The position numbers and the translations under genes are program-made. Below are positions 8,117 through 19,254 of a DNA stretch of 64,000 nucleotides, piece by piece. Within the stretch, counting starts at the first letter, position 1. Every line of letters starts with the position of its first letter. The stretch is from Pandoraea pulmonicola. Lineage in GTDB: Bacteria; Pseudomonadota; Gammaproteobacteria; Burkholderiales; Burkholderiaceae. The notes below the pieces were generated by a model, which did no database searches, was not told the origin of the DNA, and saw nothing but the letters and a program-made list of their open reading frames with translations. The DNA lies in contig NZ_CP010310.2 in NCBI RefSeq assembly GCF_000815105.2, positions 5,766,001 to 5,830,000 of the forward strand, written 5' to 3'.

Positions 8117-9835
8117 TCAGGCCGTCTTCGCTTCCGACAGTCCCAGCGACTCGACCATCTGCTCGCGCATGATGAACTTCTGCACCTTGCCCGTGACCGT
8201 CATCGGCATGTCGTCGACGAAGCGGATGTAGCGCGGAATCTTGTAGTGTGCGATCTGATCCTTGCAGAACGCGCGGATGTCGTCTTCCGTGGCCGTCTGC
8301 CCTGGCTTGAGGACGATCCACGCGCACACTTCCTCGCCATACTTCGCGTCGGGCACCCCGAATACCTGCACGGCCTGCACCTTTGGATGGCGGAACAGGA
8401 ATTCCTCGATCTCGCGCGGGTAGATGTTCTCGCCGCCGCGGATGAGCATGTCCTTCACACGGCCGACGATGTTGCAATAACCCTCCTCGTCCAGCGTGGC
8501 GAGGTCGCCCGTATGCATCCAGCCGTCGCGAATGGCGTCGCGCGTGCGCGGCTCGTCGTCCCAATAGCCCTGCATCACCGAGTATCCCTTGGTGCACAAC
8601 TCGCCCTTCTCGCCGACCGGTACGATTTCGCCCGCGGCGTCGACGAGCTTGACCTCGAGGTGCGGCTGCACGCGCCCGACGGTGGTCACGCGCTTTTCGA
8701 GCGGGTCGGTCGTCGTGGTCTGGAACGATACGGGGCTCGTCTCCGTCATGCCGTACGCGATCGTCACCTCGCTCATGTGCATTTCGTTGATCACGCGCTT
8801 CATCGTCTCGATCGGGCACGGCGAACCGGCCATGATGCCCGTGCGAAGCGTGTCGAAATGGTAGTTGGCGAAGTCCGGGTGATCGAGCTGGGCGATGAAC
8901 ATGGTCGGCACGCCATGCAGCGCGGTGCAGCCCTCCTCCGAGACCGCCGCCATGGTTGCCTTCGGATCGAAGGCTTCGCCCGGGAACACCATCGTCGCCC
9001 CCGTGGAGACGCAGGCCAGCACCGCCAGCACCATGCCGAAGCAGTGGTAGAACGGCACCGGAATGCACAGGCTGTCGTGTTCGGAGAAGCGCATCGCCAT
9101 GGCGATGAAGCGCCCGTTGTTGACGATGTTGTGGTGCGTGAGCGTGGCGCCCTTCGGACTGCCCGTCGTGCCGCTCGTGAACTGGATGTTGATCGGGTCG
9201 AAGCAGTCGAGGCCCTCGGAGAGGGCGTGCAGCGCAGCGAGATCGGCGTCGGCGCCGAGCATGACCACGTCGCTGAAATTCATCATGCCGGGGGTGATGT
9301 CGGCACCCATGCGGATGATGGTGCGCAACGTCGGCAGTTTTTCGGATTGAAGCTGCCCGGGCGCGCACCGCGCGAGTTCGGGCGCGAGCGTGCCGAGCAT
9401 GTCGAGATAGCGCGACGTCTTGAACGACTCCGCCGCCACCAGCGCCTTGCAGCCCACCTTGTTGATCGCGTACTCGAGCTCGGCGAGGCGATACGCCGGG
9501 TTGATGTTCACGAGAATCAGGCCCACGCGTGCGGTGGCGAATTGCGTCACCAGCCATTCCACGCGGTTGGGCGACCAGATGCCCACGCGATCGCCCTTCT
9601 TCAGTCCGAGCGAGATCAGCCCGGCCGCGAACGTATCCACATGCGCAATAAACTCGCGCCAGGTCCAGTCCACACCCTGCTCGCGGAACACCACCGCCTG
9701 CCGCTCGGGAAACCTGGCCGCCGTCTCGGCGAGCAATCCGAATACCGTCAACGTCGAGAGCGGCACATCGGTGTCGCCCTTCACATAAGACAATCCATTA
9801 CGAGGTACAACGCCCGCACCTTCCCGGCTTTCCAT
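8117..9835 (-). CDS. Acyl-CoA synthetase (AMP-forming, ACSF2/FadD-like)
   Basis: This 572-residue ANL-family enzyme should activate a fatty or branched acid to its CoA thioester via an acyl-AMP. The P-loop [16 protein letters not shown], the adenine-binding AYGMTETSP, the [13 protein letters not shown] hinge region, and the catalytic lysine in TVTGKVQK near the C-terminus are all present. The ATG at 9835 has an AGGAGA ribosome site. A perfect 16-bp palindrome lies 139 bp upstream at 9974-9989 and resembles LiuR-type (MerR) sites that control branched-chain acid catabolism in beta-proteobacteria. The exact chain length preference is unknown. Confidence 0.9.
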   Translation of the reverse strand: MESREGAGVVPRNGLSYVKGDTDVPLSTLTVFGLLAETAARFPERQAVVFREQGVDWTWREFIAHVDTFAAGLISLGLKKGDRVGIWSPNRVEWLVTQFATARVGLILVNINPAYRLAELEYAINKVGCKALVAAESFKTSRYLDMLGTLAPELARCAPGQLQSEKLPTLRTIIRMGADITPGMMNFSDVVMLGADADLAALHALSEGLDCFDPINIQFTSGTTGSPKGATLTHHNIVNNGRFIAMAMRFSEHDSLCIPVPFYHCFGMVLAVLACVSTGATMVFPGEAFDPKATMAAVSEEGCTALHGVPTMFIAQLDHPDFANYHFDTLRTGIMAGSPCPIETMKRVINEMHMSEVTIAYGMTETSPVSFQTTTTDPLEKRVTTVGRVQPHLEVKLVDAAGEIVPVGEKGELCTKGYSVMQGYWDDEPRTRDAIRDGWMHTGDLATLDEEGYCNIVGRVKDMLIRGGENIYPREIEEFLFRHPKVQAVQVFGVPDAKYGEEVCAWIVLKPGQTATEDDIRAFCKDQIAHYKIPRYIRFVDDMPMTVTGKVQKFIMREQMVESLGLSEAKTA

Positions 9836-9973
9836 GCTTGTGTCTCCTGAAGCAATGCTGAAGTGGCGAAATGCTGTCGCGCGACGCCCATGCCAGTGGT
9901 CAGCCCGTCCGTCGTTGTCTCGAACGATGACGGACTCGACTCCATAACAATAGCGCGTCGAACTGAGTTGACG

Positions 9974-9989
9974 TTTACGTTAACGTAAA
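9974..9989. promoter_or_regulatory. Perfect palindrome TTTACGTTAACGTAAA (LiuR-like operator)
   Basis: This 16-bp perfect dyad lies 139 bp upstream of the acyl-CoA synthetase start. MerR-family LiuR regulators of branched-chain acid degradation use ACGT-rich dyads of this kind. Assignment to LiuR is by resemblance from memory, not by search. Confidence 0.5.
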
Positions 9990-10051
9990 TTGCGTGACCT
10001 CACGAGTGGGGATGGCCCTGAGTCGCGTTCCGCGGGTTGAAAAACAAATCT

Positions 10052-10064
10052 ATGGTCACCCCCA
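10052..10064. repeat. Subterminal inverted repeat of the IS110/IS1111 element, left copy
   Basis: ATGGTCACCCCCA is the exact reverse complement of 11382-11394 at the other end of the element. Confidence 0.8.
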
Positions 10065-10306
10065 TTTTTGCAAGACTGATTTGATGCAGTGTTTGGCTTG
10101 CCTAAATCTATCCGGCGTCGATGTGGGGAGTTTCTCCCCGCGCCACGATGAGAGTCGCGCCTGACACTCCTAAAAAGCCCCTCGGCTTCAAGAGCCAATT
10201 GTTTTATCAGGTTGTTCGTCAGGCCGGTGTGCCGTTCACGTCATCCAATTTCAGTCGTCGCAAAACCAGGTGGGTGTTTCTCGGAAAATAGTTAGGGAGT
10301 AGGCGC
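10065..10306 (-). ncRNA. Candidate bridge RNA region of the IS110/IS1111 element
   Basis: This 242-bp non-coding segment lies between the transposase stop and the subterminal repeat. Recent work shows that IS110-family recombinases are guided by a bridge RNA made from the long non-coding end, which in the IS1111 group is the end downstream of the transposase. A stable stem is visible at 10125-10139 (GGGGAG-TTT-CTCCCC). I could not define the guide loops by eye, so position and strand are inferred. Confidence 0.45.
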
Positions 10307-11332
10307 TCAAGTTGGCATGGCGCTCGGCCTCGCATCGAATATCGTGTTGTGTGTGGCCAGCGCCCATGCGGTTCGTGCCAGCTTGTTCGCTAGCGCACAG
10401 GCCACTACGTTCGAATGCCTACGTGTGAGCATCGCGCGCACCCAGTCGGCGAGGCGGCCTGTCTGACGTTCCAGCCGCTGCATATATGCTCGGGCGCACT
10501 GCACTAACAAACGCCGCAAGTTCTTATCTCCACGCTTGCTTATACCCAGCAAAGTCGCACGGCCGCCCGTGCTGTACTGGCGTGGCACAAGCCCTGTGGC
10601 TGCGGCAAAATCGCGGCTGCATGCGTATTGCTTGCCATCGCCCATCTCAGCGGCCAACACGCTGGCGGTGATCGGTCCAACACCGGGGATGCTCAGCAGA
10701 CGTTGCCCCAGATCGTCCTCGGCAAGTTGGCGCGTCAGCTCCTTTTCGATTTCACAGATTTGCTCACAAAGGTACTTGTGGTGAGCGTGTAATCGCTCGA
10801 GCACAGCGATAAGCCGTGGCGGCAGCGAATACTCGGCCAACACCGCAGGCAAACGCCTGATGACTGCCTGACCGATCGGCAGGCTGATGCCGAATTCGAG
10901 CAAAAACCCATGGAGTTGGTTAATCGTCTTGGTCCGATCCCGAATCAGCGATTCGCGCACCCGATGCAATGCCCCGAGCGTCTGCTGCGATTCGGTCTTT
11001 GGTGTCACAAACCGCATGGCCGGACGAGATGCCGCCTCGCAAATCGCCTCGGCATCCACGAAGTCGTTTTTGTTGCTTTTGACGAAAGGCCGCACGAATT
11101 GCGGCGAGATGAGCCTGACTTGATGCCCAAAGCCCGCAAGTTGCCGGGCCATATGATGGGCTCCGGCGCACGCCTCCATGACCACCGTGCAAGCATGAAA
11201 TGTCGCGAAAAACTCGACCAGTTGCTTGCGACTCACCCTCTTGCGAAACACGGCTTTGCCTTGCCGATCCTGCCCATGAAGGTGAAACGTATGCTTGCCT
11301 AGATCGATTCCTACCAGCGTCACGGTTTGCAT
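10307..11332 (-). CDS. IS110-family transposase (DEDD recombinase)
   Basis: The ATG at 11332 with a GGAGG site gives 341 residues; the frame extends eight codons further but without support. The N-terminal DEDD/RuvC-like domain starts with VGIDLGKHTFHLH (first Asp at 10), then VVMEACAG (Glu) and NDFVDAEAI (Asp pair). The C-terminal Tnp domain has LLSIPGVGPITASVLAAEMG, a helix-hairpin-helix-like segment, followed by PRQYSTGG, where the catalytic serine of this family lies. All expected catalytic residues are present, so the enzyme looks intact. Confidence 0.93.
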   Translation of the reverse strand: MQTVTLVGIDLGKHTFHLHGQDRQGKAVFRKRVSRKQLVEFFATFHACTVVMEACAGAHHMARQLAGFGHQVRLISPQFVRPFVKSNKNDFVDAEAICEAASRPAMRFVTPKTESQQTLGALHRVRESLIRDRTKTINQLHGFLLEFGISLPIGQAVIRRLPAVLAEYSLPPRLIAVLERLHAHHKYLCEQICEIEKELTRQLAEDDLGQRLLSIPGVGPITASVLAAEMGDGKQYACSRDFAAATGLVPRQYSTGGRATLLGISKRGDKNLRRLLVQCARAYMQRLERQTGRLADWVRAMLTRRHSNVVACALANKLARTAWALATHNTIFDARPSAMPT

Positions 11333-11381
11333 GATGGCCCTCCAAAATGAAAACACCCTACCGCGTTACCCGCGTGTAGGG

Positions 11382-11394
11382 TGGGGGTGACCAT
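11382..11394. repeat. Subterminal inverted repeat of the IS110/IS1111 element, right copy
   Basis: TGGGGGTGACCAT is the exact reverse complement of 10052-10064. Confidence 0.8.
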
Positions 11395-11400
11395 CTCATT

Positions 11401-11430
11401 AGCCCCACGCATCGAAATGCATGGGGCTTT
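11401..11430 (-). terminator. Hairpin ending the atp operon
   Basis: A 12-bp stem with one mismatch closes a TTCG tetraloop when read on the minus strand, 86 bp past the atpC stop. Normally a T-run would follow. Here the insertion sequence begins within a few bases of the stem, and T-rich DNA (TTTGTTTTT on the minus strand) appears on the other side of the element at about 10035-10048. Confidence 0.65.
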
Positions 11431-11515
11431 CGTGCCGGGCCGATGTCGGCTCGGCTTGGCATCGGTGCAGCGCTATCCCGGCTTATCGCGATAGCGCCTT
11501 TGCACCGGCGCCGAC

Positions 11516-11935
11516 TTACATCTTCGCCTTGCGGAACTTCTGGATCGCCGCGAGTTGGGCGACGGCTTCGGCCAGTTCGGCCTGGGCCTTCGCGTACTCG
11601 ATGTTCGAGTCCTTGTTCGCGAGCGCCTCTTCCGCGCGACGCTTGGCTTCGGCGGCCTTCGCCTCGTCCAGGTCCTTGCCGCGGATGGCGGTGTCGGCGA
11701 GCACGGTCACCGTGTTCGGCTGCACTTCGAGAATGCCGCCGGCCACGAAGACGAAGTCCTCGTTACCTGCTTCATCTTCGATGCGCACTGCGCCCGGCTT
11801 GATGCGCGTGATCAGCGGCGTGTGGCCAGGCAGAATACCCAGCTCGCCCGCTTCGCCGGGCAGCGCCACAAAGCGCGCCTCACCCGAGAAGATCTGCTCT
11901 TCCGCGCTGACGACGTCTACGTGAATGGTTGCCAT
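11516..11935 (-). CDS. atpC: ATP synthase F1 subunit epsilon
   Basis: AtpC is the 139-residue central-stalk and inhibitory subunit. The ATG at 11935 follows a GGGAG site; a longer frame upstream is not supported. The N-terminal beta-sandwich ([19 protein letters not shown], then [14 protein letters not shown]) is followed by the C-terminal helical hairpin ([17 protein letters not shown]). It is the last gene of the operon, 148 bp after atpD. Confidence 0.97.
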   Translation of the reverse strand: MATIHVDVVSAEEQIFSGEARFVALPGEAGELGILPGHTPLITRIKPGAVRIEDEAGNEDFVFVAGGILEVQPNTVTVLADTAIRGKDLDEAKAAEAKRRAEEALANKDSNIEYAKAQAELAEAVAQLAAIQKFRKAKM

Positions 11936-12083
11936 AATCGCTCCCGTTGAGTGTGATGAAGCGGCAGGCGCGCCAGTCCGGACGTTTGCCGTCCTCGCTC
12001 CGCTACCCCGCCCTGCGACAGTCACCTGCCGGGGCACGATGGCGCCTCTCGCGAGCCGCCGCCGTTTCCCGGCACTCAACCGT

Positions 12084-13493
<1,410 letters not shown>

Positions 13494-13536
13494 TCAAATT
13501 CATTTCGCCTTACGGCGCATCGGCCCGTGCCACCGC

Positions 13537-14424
13537 TTACACTGCGGCGGCGCCACCCACGATTTCGGACAGTTCCTTCGTGATCGCTGCTTGACGGCCC
13601 TTGTTATAGACCATCTGCAATTCACCGATCACGGTCTTCGCGTTGTCCGACGCGGCCTTCATGGCCACCATGCGGGCGGACTGTTCCGACGCCATGTTCT
13701 CTGCGACTGCCTGATACACGACAGCTTCGACGTAACGCACCAGCAGGGCATCCACCACCGTCTTGGCATCCGGTTCGTAGATGTAATCCCACGAATGCTG
13801 TGCCGGCACCGCGCTCGCTTCTTCCGACTCGCCCTCGAGCTTCTCGGGCAGCGGCAGCAGCTGCTCCACCACGGCTTCCTGCTTCATCGTGTTGACGAAG
13901 CGGTTGTAAGCCAGGTACACGGCGTCGAGCTTGCCTTCGGCGTACGCGTCGAGCTGAACCTTCACCGCGCCGATCAGCTTGTCCAGATGCGGCGTGTCGC
14001 CCAGCTGCACGACGTGCGAGACCACCTTCGCGCCGATACGGTTCAGGAAGCCGAAGCCCTTGCCGCCGATGGCGGTGGCCTCGATCTTCAGGCCCTGTGC
14101 TTCGATTTCCTTCATCTTGTTCACCACGGCACGCAGCACGTTGGTGTTCAAGCCGCCGCACAGGCCCTTGTCCGTCGTCACCACGATGATGCCCGCCGCT
14201 TTCGCGTCTTCGTGCTTCACCATGAACGGGTGGTGGTATTCCGGATTCGCCTGGCCCATATGCGCGGCGATCTGGCGCACCTTGTCAGCGTACGGCCGGG
14301 CATGACGCATGCGTTCCTGCGCGCGGCGCATCTTCGACGCGGCCACCATTTCCATGGCCTTGGTGATCTTGCGCGTGTTTTGCACGCTCTTGATCTTGCC
14401 GCGAATTTCCTTCATTCCAGCCAT
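13537..14424 (-). CDS. atpG: ATP synthase F1 subunit gamma
   Basis: AtpG is the rotating central shaft. The 295-residue protein starts [34 protein letters not shown], the conserved N-terminal helix (shown here only as its recognisable beginning), has the central [14 protein letters not shown] segment ([13 protein letters not shown]) and ends with the matching C-terminal helix ([20 protein letters not shown]). It lies between atpA and atpD. Confidence 0.98.
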   Translation of the reverse strand: MAGMKEIRGKIKSVQNTRKITKAMEMVAASKMRRAQERMRHARPYADKVRQIAAHMGQANPEYHHPFMVKHEDAKAAGIIVVTTDKGLCGGLNTNVLRAVVNKMKEIEAQGLKIEATAIGGKGFGFLNRIGAKVVSHVVQLGDTPHLDKLIGAVKVQLDAYAEGKLDAVYLAYNRFVNTMKQEAVVEQLLPLPEKLEGESEEASAVPAQHSWDYIYEPDAKTVVDALLVRYVEAVVYQAVAENMASEQSARMVAMKAASDNAKTVIGELQMVYNKGRQAAITKELSEIVGGAAAV

Positions 14425-14512
14425 TGCTTACTCCTTGTCTCGGCGCGACATTCGCTTCAGCCTGAACATCGCGCCTTCCCGGGTCCGTTGAATAGTTGCC
14501 GATTCAACCGGA

Positions 14513-16054
14513 TTAGTAAGCGCCGGTCTTCTTGAAGTCCTTGATCGCAGCGTGCAGGGCGGCTTCGTCGTCCTTCGAGAGATCCTTCGTCTCTTCGATA
14601 CGGCCGATGAGCGCGCCGTGGCTGGTCTTCAGAACTTCGCGCAGACCCTTTTCGAACGGCAGAACCTGGGCGATTTCGAGATCGTCCAGATAGCCGTTGT
14701 TGGCGGCGAACAGCGACACGGCCAGTTCCCACACCTGCAGCGGCTGGTATTGCGGCTGCTTGAGCAGTTCCGTCACGCGGCGGCCGCGCTCGAGCTGCTT
14801 GCGGGTGGCTTCGTCCAGATCCGAGGCGAACTGCGCGAACGCAGCCAGTTCACGGTACTGTGCGAGGTCGGTACGGATACCACCCGACAGCTTCTTGATG
14901 ACCTTGGTCTGCGCCGCACCGCCCACACGCGACACCGAGATACCGGCGTTGATTGCCGGACGGATGCCTGCGTTGAACAGATCGGTTTCCAGGAAGATCT
15001 GGCCGTCGGTAATCGAGATCACGTTCGTCGGAACGAACGCGGTCACGTCACCGGCTTGCGTTTCGATCACCGGCAGTGCGGTCAGCGAGCCGCTCTGACC
15101 CTTGATCGCGCCGTTGGTGAACTTCTCCACGTACTCTTCCGAGACGCGGGCGGCGCGCTCGAGCAGACGCGAGTGCAGATAGAACACATCACCCGGGTAA
15201 GCTTCACGGCCCGGCGGACGGCGCAGCAGCAGCGAGATCTGACGATAGGCCCAGGCTTGCTTGGTCAAGTCGTCGTAAATGATCAGCGCGTCTTCGCCGC
15301 GGTCGCGGAAATACTCGCCCATCGTGCAGCCGGCGTACGGTGCGATGAACTGCATGGCAGCCGAATCCGAAGCCGTTGCCGTCACGATGATCGTGTATTC
15401 CATCGCGCCGTGCTCTTCGAGCTTGCGCACCACGTTCATGATCGACGACGCCTTCTGACCGATGGCGACGTAGACGCAGGTCACGCCCTTGCCCTTTTGC
15501 GAAATGATCGTGTCGATGGCCACGGCGGTCTTACCCGTCTGACGGTCACCGATGATCAGCTCACGCTGGCCACGGCCGATCGGCACCATGGCGTCGATGG
15601 CCTTGGTACCCGTTTGCAGCGGCTGCGACACCGACTTACGCCAGATCACGCCCGGGGCGATCTTTTCGATGGCGTCGGTCATCTTGGCGTTGACCGGACC
15701 CTTGCCGTCGATCGGCTGGCCGAGTGCGTCGACGACGCGGCCCTTCAGTTCCGGGCCGACCGGCACTTCCAGAATGCGGCCCGTGCACTTGACGGTGTTG
15801 CCTTCCGAGATGTGCTCGTACTCGCCCAGAATCACGGCACCGACGGAGTCGCGCTCGAGGTTCAGTGCCAGACCGAAGGTGTTGCCCGGGAATTCGAGCA
15901 TTTCACCCTGCATCACGTCCGACAGGCCGTGGATGCGGCAGATACCGTCAGTCACCGAGATCACGGTGCCTTCGTTACGGACTTCGGCGCCGCTCTCGAG
16001 ACCTTGAATCCGGCTCTTGATCAGTTCGCTGATTTCAGAGGGATTGAGTTGCAT
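14513..16054 (-). CDS. atpA: ATP synthase F1 subunit alpha
   Basis: AtpA forms the non-catalytic nucleotide sites alternating with beta. The 513-residue protein has the Walker A loop GDRQTGKT, the arginine-finger region around [12 protein letters not shown] and the standard N-terminal [15 protein letters not shown]. Length is normal. It lies 51 bp after atpH and 88 bp before atpG. Confidence 0.99.
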   Translation of the reverse strand: MQLNPSEISELIKSRIQGLESGAEVRNEGTVISVTDGICRIHGLSDVMQGEMLEFPGNTFGLALNLERDSVGAVILGEYEHISEGNTVKCTGRILEVPVGPELKGRVVDALGQPIDGKGPVNAKMTDAIEKIAPGVIWRKSVSQPLQTGTKAIDAMVPIGRGQRELIIGDRQTGKTAVAIDTIISQKGKGVTCVYVAIGQKASSIMNVVRKLEEHGAMEYTIIVTATASDSAAMQFIAPYAGCTMGEYFRDRGEDALIIYDDLTKQAWAYRQISLLLRRPPGREAYPGDVFYLHSRLLERAARVSEEYVEKFTNGAIKGQSGSLTALPVIETQAGDVTAFVPTNVISITDGQIFLETDLFNAGIRPAINAGISVSRVGGAAQTKVIKKLSGGIRTDLAQYRELAAFAQFASDLDEATRKQLERGRRVTELLKQPQYQPLQVWELAVSLFAANNGYLDDLEIAQVLPFEKGLREVLKTSHGALIGRIEETKDLSKDDEAALHAAIKDFKKTGAY

Positions 16055-16105
16055 ATGTGCTCCTGATATTCAATTCTTGCCGTCGCAGGCGATTCGCGCC
16101 GGCCC

Positions 16106-16636
16106 TCAGGCCGTCAGCGACGTCCGCATGGCCGCCAGGCGGGCGCGCACCGAAGTGTCCAGCACCTCGTCGCCAACCACCACACGCACGCCACCGATAA
16201 GCGACGAATCCACCGTCACCGTCGGGTTGAGCTTGCGGCCGAACTTGTGCTCGAGGCCCTTGACCAGCGAGGTCAGTTGCTCACCTTCGAGCGGGAAGGC
16301 GCTTTCGATCGTGGCATCTGCCGAACCGGCGGAGGCGTTCTTCAACGCTTCGAACTGCCCGGCGATCTCCGGCATGGCTGCCAGACGACCGTTCTCGACC
16401 ACGGCGGCGACGAAGTTGCGCACTTCGGCGTCGGTCGATTTCACGGCGGCGGTCAGCACGTCGACGACCTGCGTCGGCGTCACTTTCGGATCGTCGGCCA
16501 GATTGGCCACTTCGGGCAGCGCTGCCACTTGCGCCAGTTCGCGCACCAGCTCCGACCAGCGATTCAGGTCACCGGCCTTGGCCACGCGGAACAACGCCTC
16601 AGCGTACGGACGAGCGATGGTTGCGAGTTCGGCCAT
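16106..16636 (-). CDS. atpH: ATP synthase F1 subunit delta
   Basis: AtpH is the 176-residue peripheral-stalk cap linking F1 to subunit b. The start [19 protein letters not shown] and the C-terminal [21 protein letters not shown] are the two family signatures. Its ATG lies 2 bp after the atpF stop, suggesting translational coupling. Confidence 0.98.
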   Translation of the reverse strand: MAELATIARPYAEALFRVAKAGDLNRWSELVRELAQVAALPEVANLADDPKVTPTQVVDVLTAAVKSTDAEVRNFVAAVVENGRLAAMPEIAGQFEALKNASAGSADATIESAFPLEGEQLTSLVKGLEHKFGRKLNPTVTVDSSLIGGVRVVVGDEVLDTSVRARLAAMRTSLTA

Positions 16637-16638
16637 GA

Positions 16639-17109
16639 TCAGAGCTCTGCCTTGAGTTGGTTCAGCAGGTCGGCGTGGGCCTTGGCGTCAACTTCACGCT
16701 TCAGGATCTGCTCGGCGCCCTTCACGGCCAGACCGGCAACTTCCTCGCGCAGCGATTCACGGACCTTGACGGCCTGGTTCTCGGCTTCGGCTTTGGCGTT
16801 GGCGATGATGCGAGCGGCTTCGGCTTGCGCCTGCGCCTTGATCTCGTCGGCCACGGCCAGTGCACGCTTCTCGGCGTCGGCAATGCGCTTCGCGCCTTCG
16901 TCGCGAGCATCCGCGAGCGCTTGCGTGGAGCGCTTGTTGGCGGCTTCGAGTTCAGCCTTGCCCTTGTCGGCAGCGGCCAGTCCGTCAGCGATTTTCTTCG
17001 CGCGTTCGTCGATAGCCTTGATCAGCGGCGGCCACACGAACTTCATCGTGAACCATGCCAGGATCAGAAACACGACGGTTTGCGCGAACAGAGTTGCGTT
17101 AATGTTCAC
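16639..17109 (-). CDS. atpF: ATP synthase F0 subunit b
   Basis: AtpF is the 156-residue stator stalk. One N-terminal membrane helix (about residues 5-25, ending [17 protein letters not shown]) is followed by a long charged, Ala/Lys/Glu-rich helix forming the dimeric right-handed coiled coil. It is almost in contact with atpH and lies 125 bp after atpE. Confidence 0.98.
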   Translation of the reverse strand: MNINATLFAQTVVFLILAWFTMKFVWPPLIKAIDERAKKIADGLAAADKGKAELEAANKRSTQALADARDEGAKRIADAEKRALAVADEIKAQAQAEAARIIANAKAEAENQAVKVRESLREEVAGLAVKGAEQILKREVDAKAHADLLNQLKAEL

Positions 17110-17234
17110 GGTGTTTCCTTTCGGTGATGCGAGTCGATTGGCAAAACAGCGCGCCCCATTGTGCCTGCTGGCTTGGGCGCGCCGTTCATGTCCAGTTGGC
17201 CGCGCGGATCAATGCGCGACCGGCCGAAAGAAAC

Positions 17235-17516
<282 letters not shown>

Positions 17517-17584
17517 TTAGAGACTTGAAACTTTAAATTTGAAAACCGAAAAACCGGGAAACACGTGACATCCGCAACAACCGA

Positions 17585-18436
17585 TCAGTGATGGTCGTGC
17601 GCCTGGCCGATATACACCAGCGTGAGCATCATCATGATGAACGCCTGGAGCAACACGATCAGGATGTGGAAAATCGCCCATGCGGTGCCGGCAATGACGT
17701 GGCCGACAAAACCCAGCACCGACGCATCTGCGCCAAAGCTCCAGATCCCGCCCAGCAGAGCGATCAGCAGGAACACCAGTTCGCCGGCGTACATATTGCC
17801 GAACAGTCGCATACCGAGCGACACGGTCTTGGCACAGAATTCGATGATGTTGAGCAGCAGGTTCGGAATCCACAGCAGGAAGTGGTTGCCGAACGGGGCC
17901 GTGAACAGTTCATGCATGAAGCCGCCGGCGCCCTTGATCTTGAAGCTGTAGAACAGCATCAGGATGAGCACGCCGACCGAGATACCGAGCGTGCCGTTCA
18001 GGTCGGCCGTCGGAACAATGCGGTGATGGGTGATGATCGACCCCAGGCCGACCCAGCCGATGATCTTCGACGGCAGGTCGACGGGCAGCAGATCCAGCGA
18101 GTTCATGAGCGCGACCCAGACGAACACGGTCAGCGCGAGCGGGGCGATGAAGGCACGGTTGCCGTGCACGATGCTCTTCGACTGGTCCTCGACCATCTCG
18201 ACGAGCATTTCGACGGCTGCCTGGAAGCGGCCCGGCACGCCCGAGGTTGCCTTGCGGGCGGCCAACCACAGCAGGAAACAACCCACAACGCCCATCGTGA
18301 TCGACCAGAACATCGTGTCCCAGTTGATGATCGAGAAATCGACGATCTTGGTCTGTGTCGAGCTCGCGAGGTTTTGCAGGTGGTGCGAAATGTACTCCGA
18401 CGGGTTCGGAGCGTGGCTTCCGGCTTCTACTGACAT
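17585..18436 (-). CDS. atpB: ATP synthase F0 subunit a
   Basis: AtpB provides the proton half-channels. I chose the ATG at 18436 (283 residues, [19 protein letters not shown]), which matches related proteins; a GTG 33 bp upstream is less likely. Five to six membrane helices are visible. The essential arginine lies in [17 protein letters not shown]. The C-terminus ends in a His pair. It follows atpI by 70 bp. Confidence 0.97.
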   Translation of the reverse strand: MSVEAGSHAPNPSEYISHHLQNLASSTQTKIVDFSIINWDTMFWSITMGVVGCFLLWLAARKATSGVPGRFQAAVEMLVEMVEDQSKSIVHGNRAFIAPLALTVFVWVALMNSLDLLPVDLPSKIIGWVGLGSIITHHRIVPTADLNGTLGISVGVLILMLFYSFKIKGAGGFMHELFTAPFGNHFLLWIPNLLLNIIEFCAKTVSLGMRLFGNMYAGELVFLLIALLGGIWSFGADASVLGFVGHVIAGTAWAIFHILIVLLQAFIMMMLTLVYIGQAHDHH

Positions 18437-18506
18437 AGCGATCAAACACCCAATTATGAAAATCCGCACACGGTAGCGTGTCGACGCGTGAGCGGTTTTT
18501 CCACCG

Positions 18507-19010
18507 CTACCTCAGTGCCATCGCAAGCCAATAGGCCTTGAGCGTAAGCACGAAGGTGACCAGCAACGCTACCCAGTGGACTCCGGGGTAACCGAACGCT
18601 ACAGCCACCAACAACGCAATCGTCGTCGCTACCTTGACCGCTTCTCCCATCACCAGCGAACCGACGGAGAGGCGATCACCTGACATTCTCAGCCGCAGCG
18701 CAAACAGTGCGCCCGGCAACCAACCGATCATTCCGCCCAGCCAAGCGGACACCGCCGCGTCTCGTGGCGATGTCGAGAGTAGCCACCAGGCCAGTGTCGC
18801 AACCAGCGACAGCAGTACCTGGGCACCCACCACCCTGAATGGAGTCACACGGGATGCGCGCCCCACATCGGGACCGAACAGGCGCTCGGCCTGCGCACGC
18901 GTGAGCGGAACGATTGTTTCTTGCTCCTGCTCGTCGTCCCAAGCCTCTGATGTTGCACGTGCCGGCGCTTGCGGTTTCGGTTCCAAGTTCGACCGTTGTT
19001 CGTCGGTCAT
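18507..19010 (-). CDS. atpI: ATP synthase accessory protein AtpI
   Basis: This 167-residue protein starts at ATG 19010 with a GGAGG site. About 60 hydrophilic residues precede four membrane helices, the usual AtpI layout but with a longer cytoplasmic head. AtpI proteins help c-ring assembly or magnesium supply; they are poorly conserved in sequence, so assignment rests on topology and its place as the first gene of the operon. Confidence 0.85.
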   Translation of the reverse strand: MTDEQRSNLEPKPQAPARATSEAWDDEQEQETIVPLTRAQAERLFGPDVGRASRVTPFRVVGAQVLLSLVATLAWWLLSTSPRDAAVSAWLGGMIGWLPGALFALRLRMSGDRLSVGSLVMGEAVKVATTIALLVAVAFGYPGVHWVALLVTFVLTLKAYWLAMALR

Positions 19011-19074
19011 CTCGTTGCCTCCCCGCCCGACTCGTGCAAAACGAATGGGCTCTTCAAGCAGATAAATCCGCGAG

Positions 19075-19104
19075 ATTTTACGGGACATTACGAATGGCAG
19101 TCAA
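19075..19104 (-). promoter_or_regulatory. Sigma-70 promoter of the atp operon
   Basis: Read on the minus strand, TTGACT (19104-19099) and TAAAAT (19080-19075) are separated by 18 bp. Transcription would start about 58 bp before atpI. Both hexamers are one base from consensus. Confidence 0.65.
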
Positions 19105-19254
19105 TCGAAACGCGCAACAAATTCGCCGAACTTGTGCAGTGCATGCGCCGATTTGGCGCCAACTCTCACGGACCGCCGTTTTCCTCATGGTGCGGCGCGG
19201 GATTGCCCGCGAACACTGCGCAATCCGTGCAGCTAGCCGTCGTTCGGCGCGTGA

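Larger units (their letters stand above)
10052..11394 (-). mobile_element. IS110-family (IS1111-type) insertion sequence
   Basis: A transposase gene is bracketed by a perfect 13-bp inverted repeat: ATGGTCACCCCCA at 10052-10064 and its complement at 11382-11394. Subterminal inverted repeats are the hallmark of the IS1111 subgroup of IS110; true ends normally lie a few bases outside them. About 240 bp downstream of the transposase are non-coding, while the upstream side is short (about 50 bp). In IS1111 elements that downstream end encodes the bridge RNA. The right end lies only a few bases from the atp terminator hairpin. No target duplication was seen, as expected for this family. Confidence 0.85.

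Noticed and set aside
9980..10198. A 72-codon frame in the IS non-coding end
   Set aside because: It crosses the subterminal repeat and leaves the element, with no ribosome site; the region is better explained as non-coding RNA.
10052..11394. Element considered as a classical DDE insertion sequence with terminal repeats and target duplication
   Set aside because: The transposase is DEDD IS110-type and the repeats are subterminal; no direct repeat flanks were found.
17560..17575. CACGTG-containing sequence between atpE and atpB (AAACACGTGACA)
   Set aside because: It shares only the central CACGTG with parS and lacks the outer arms.
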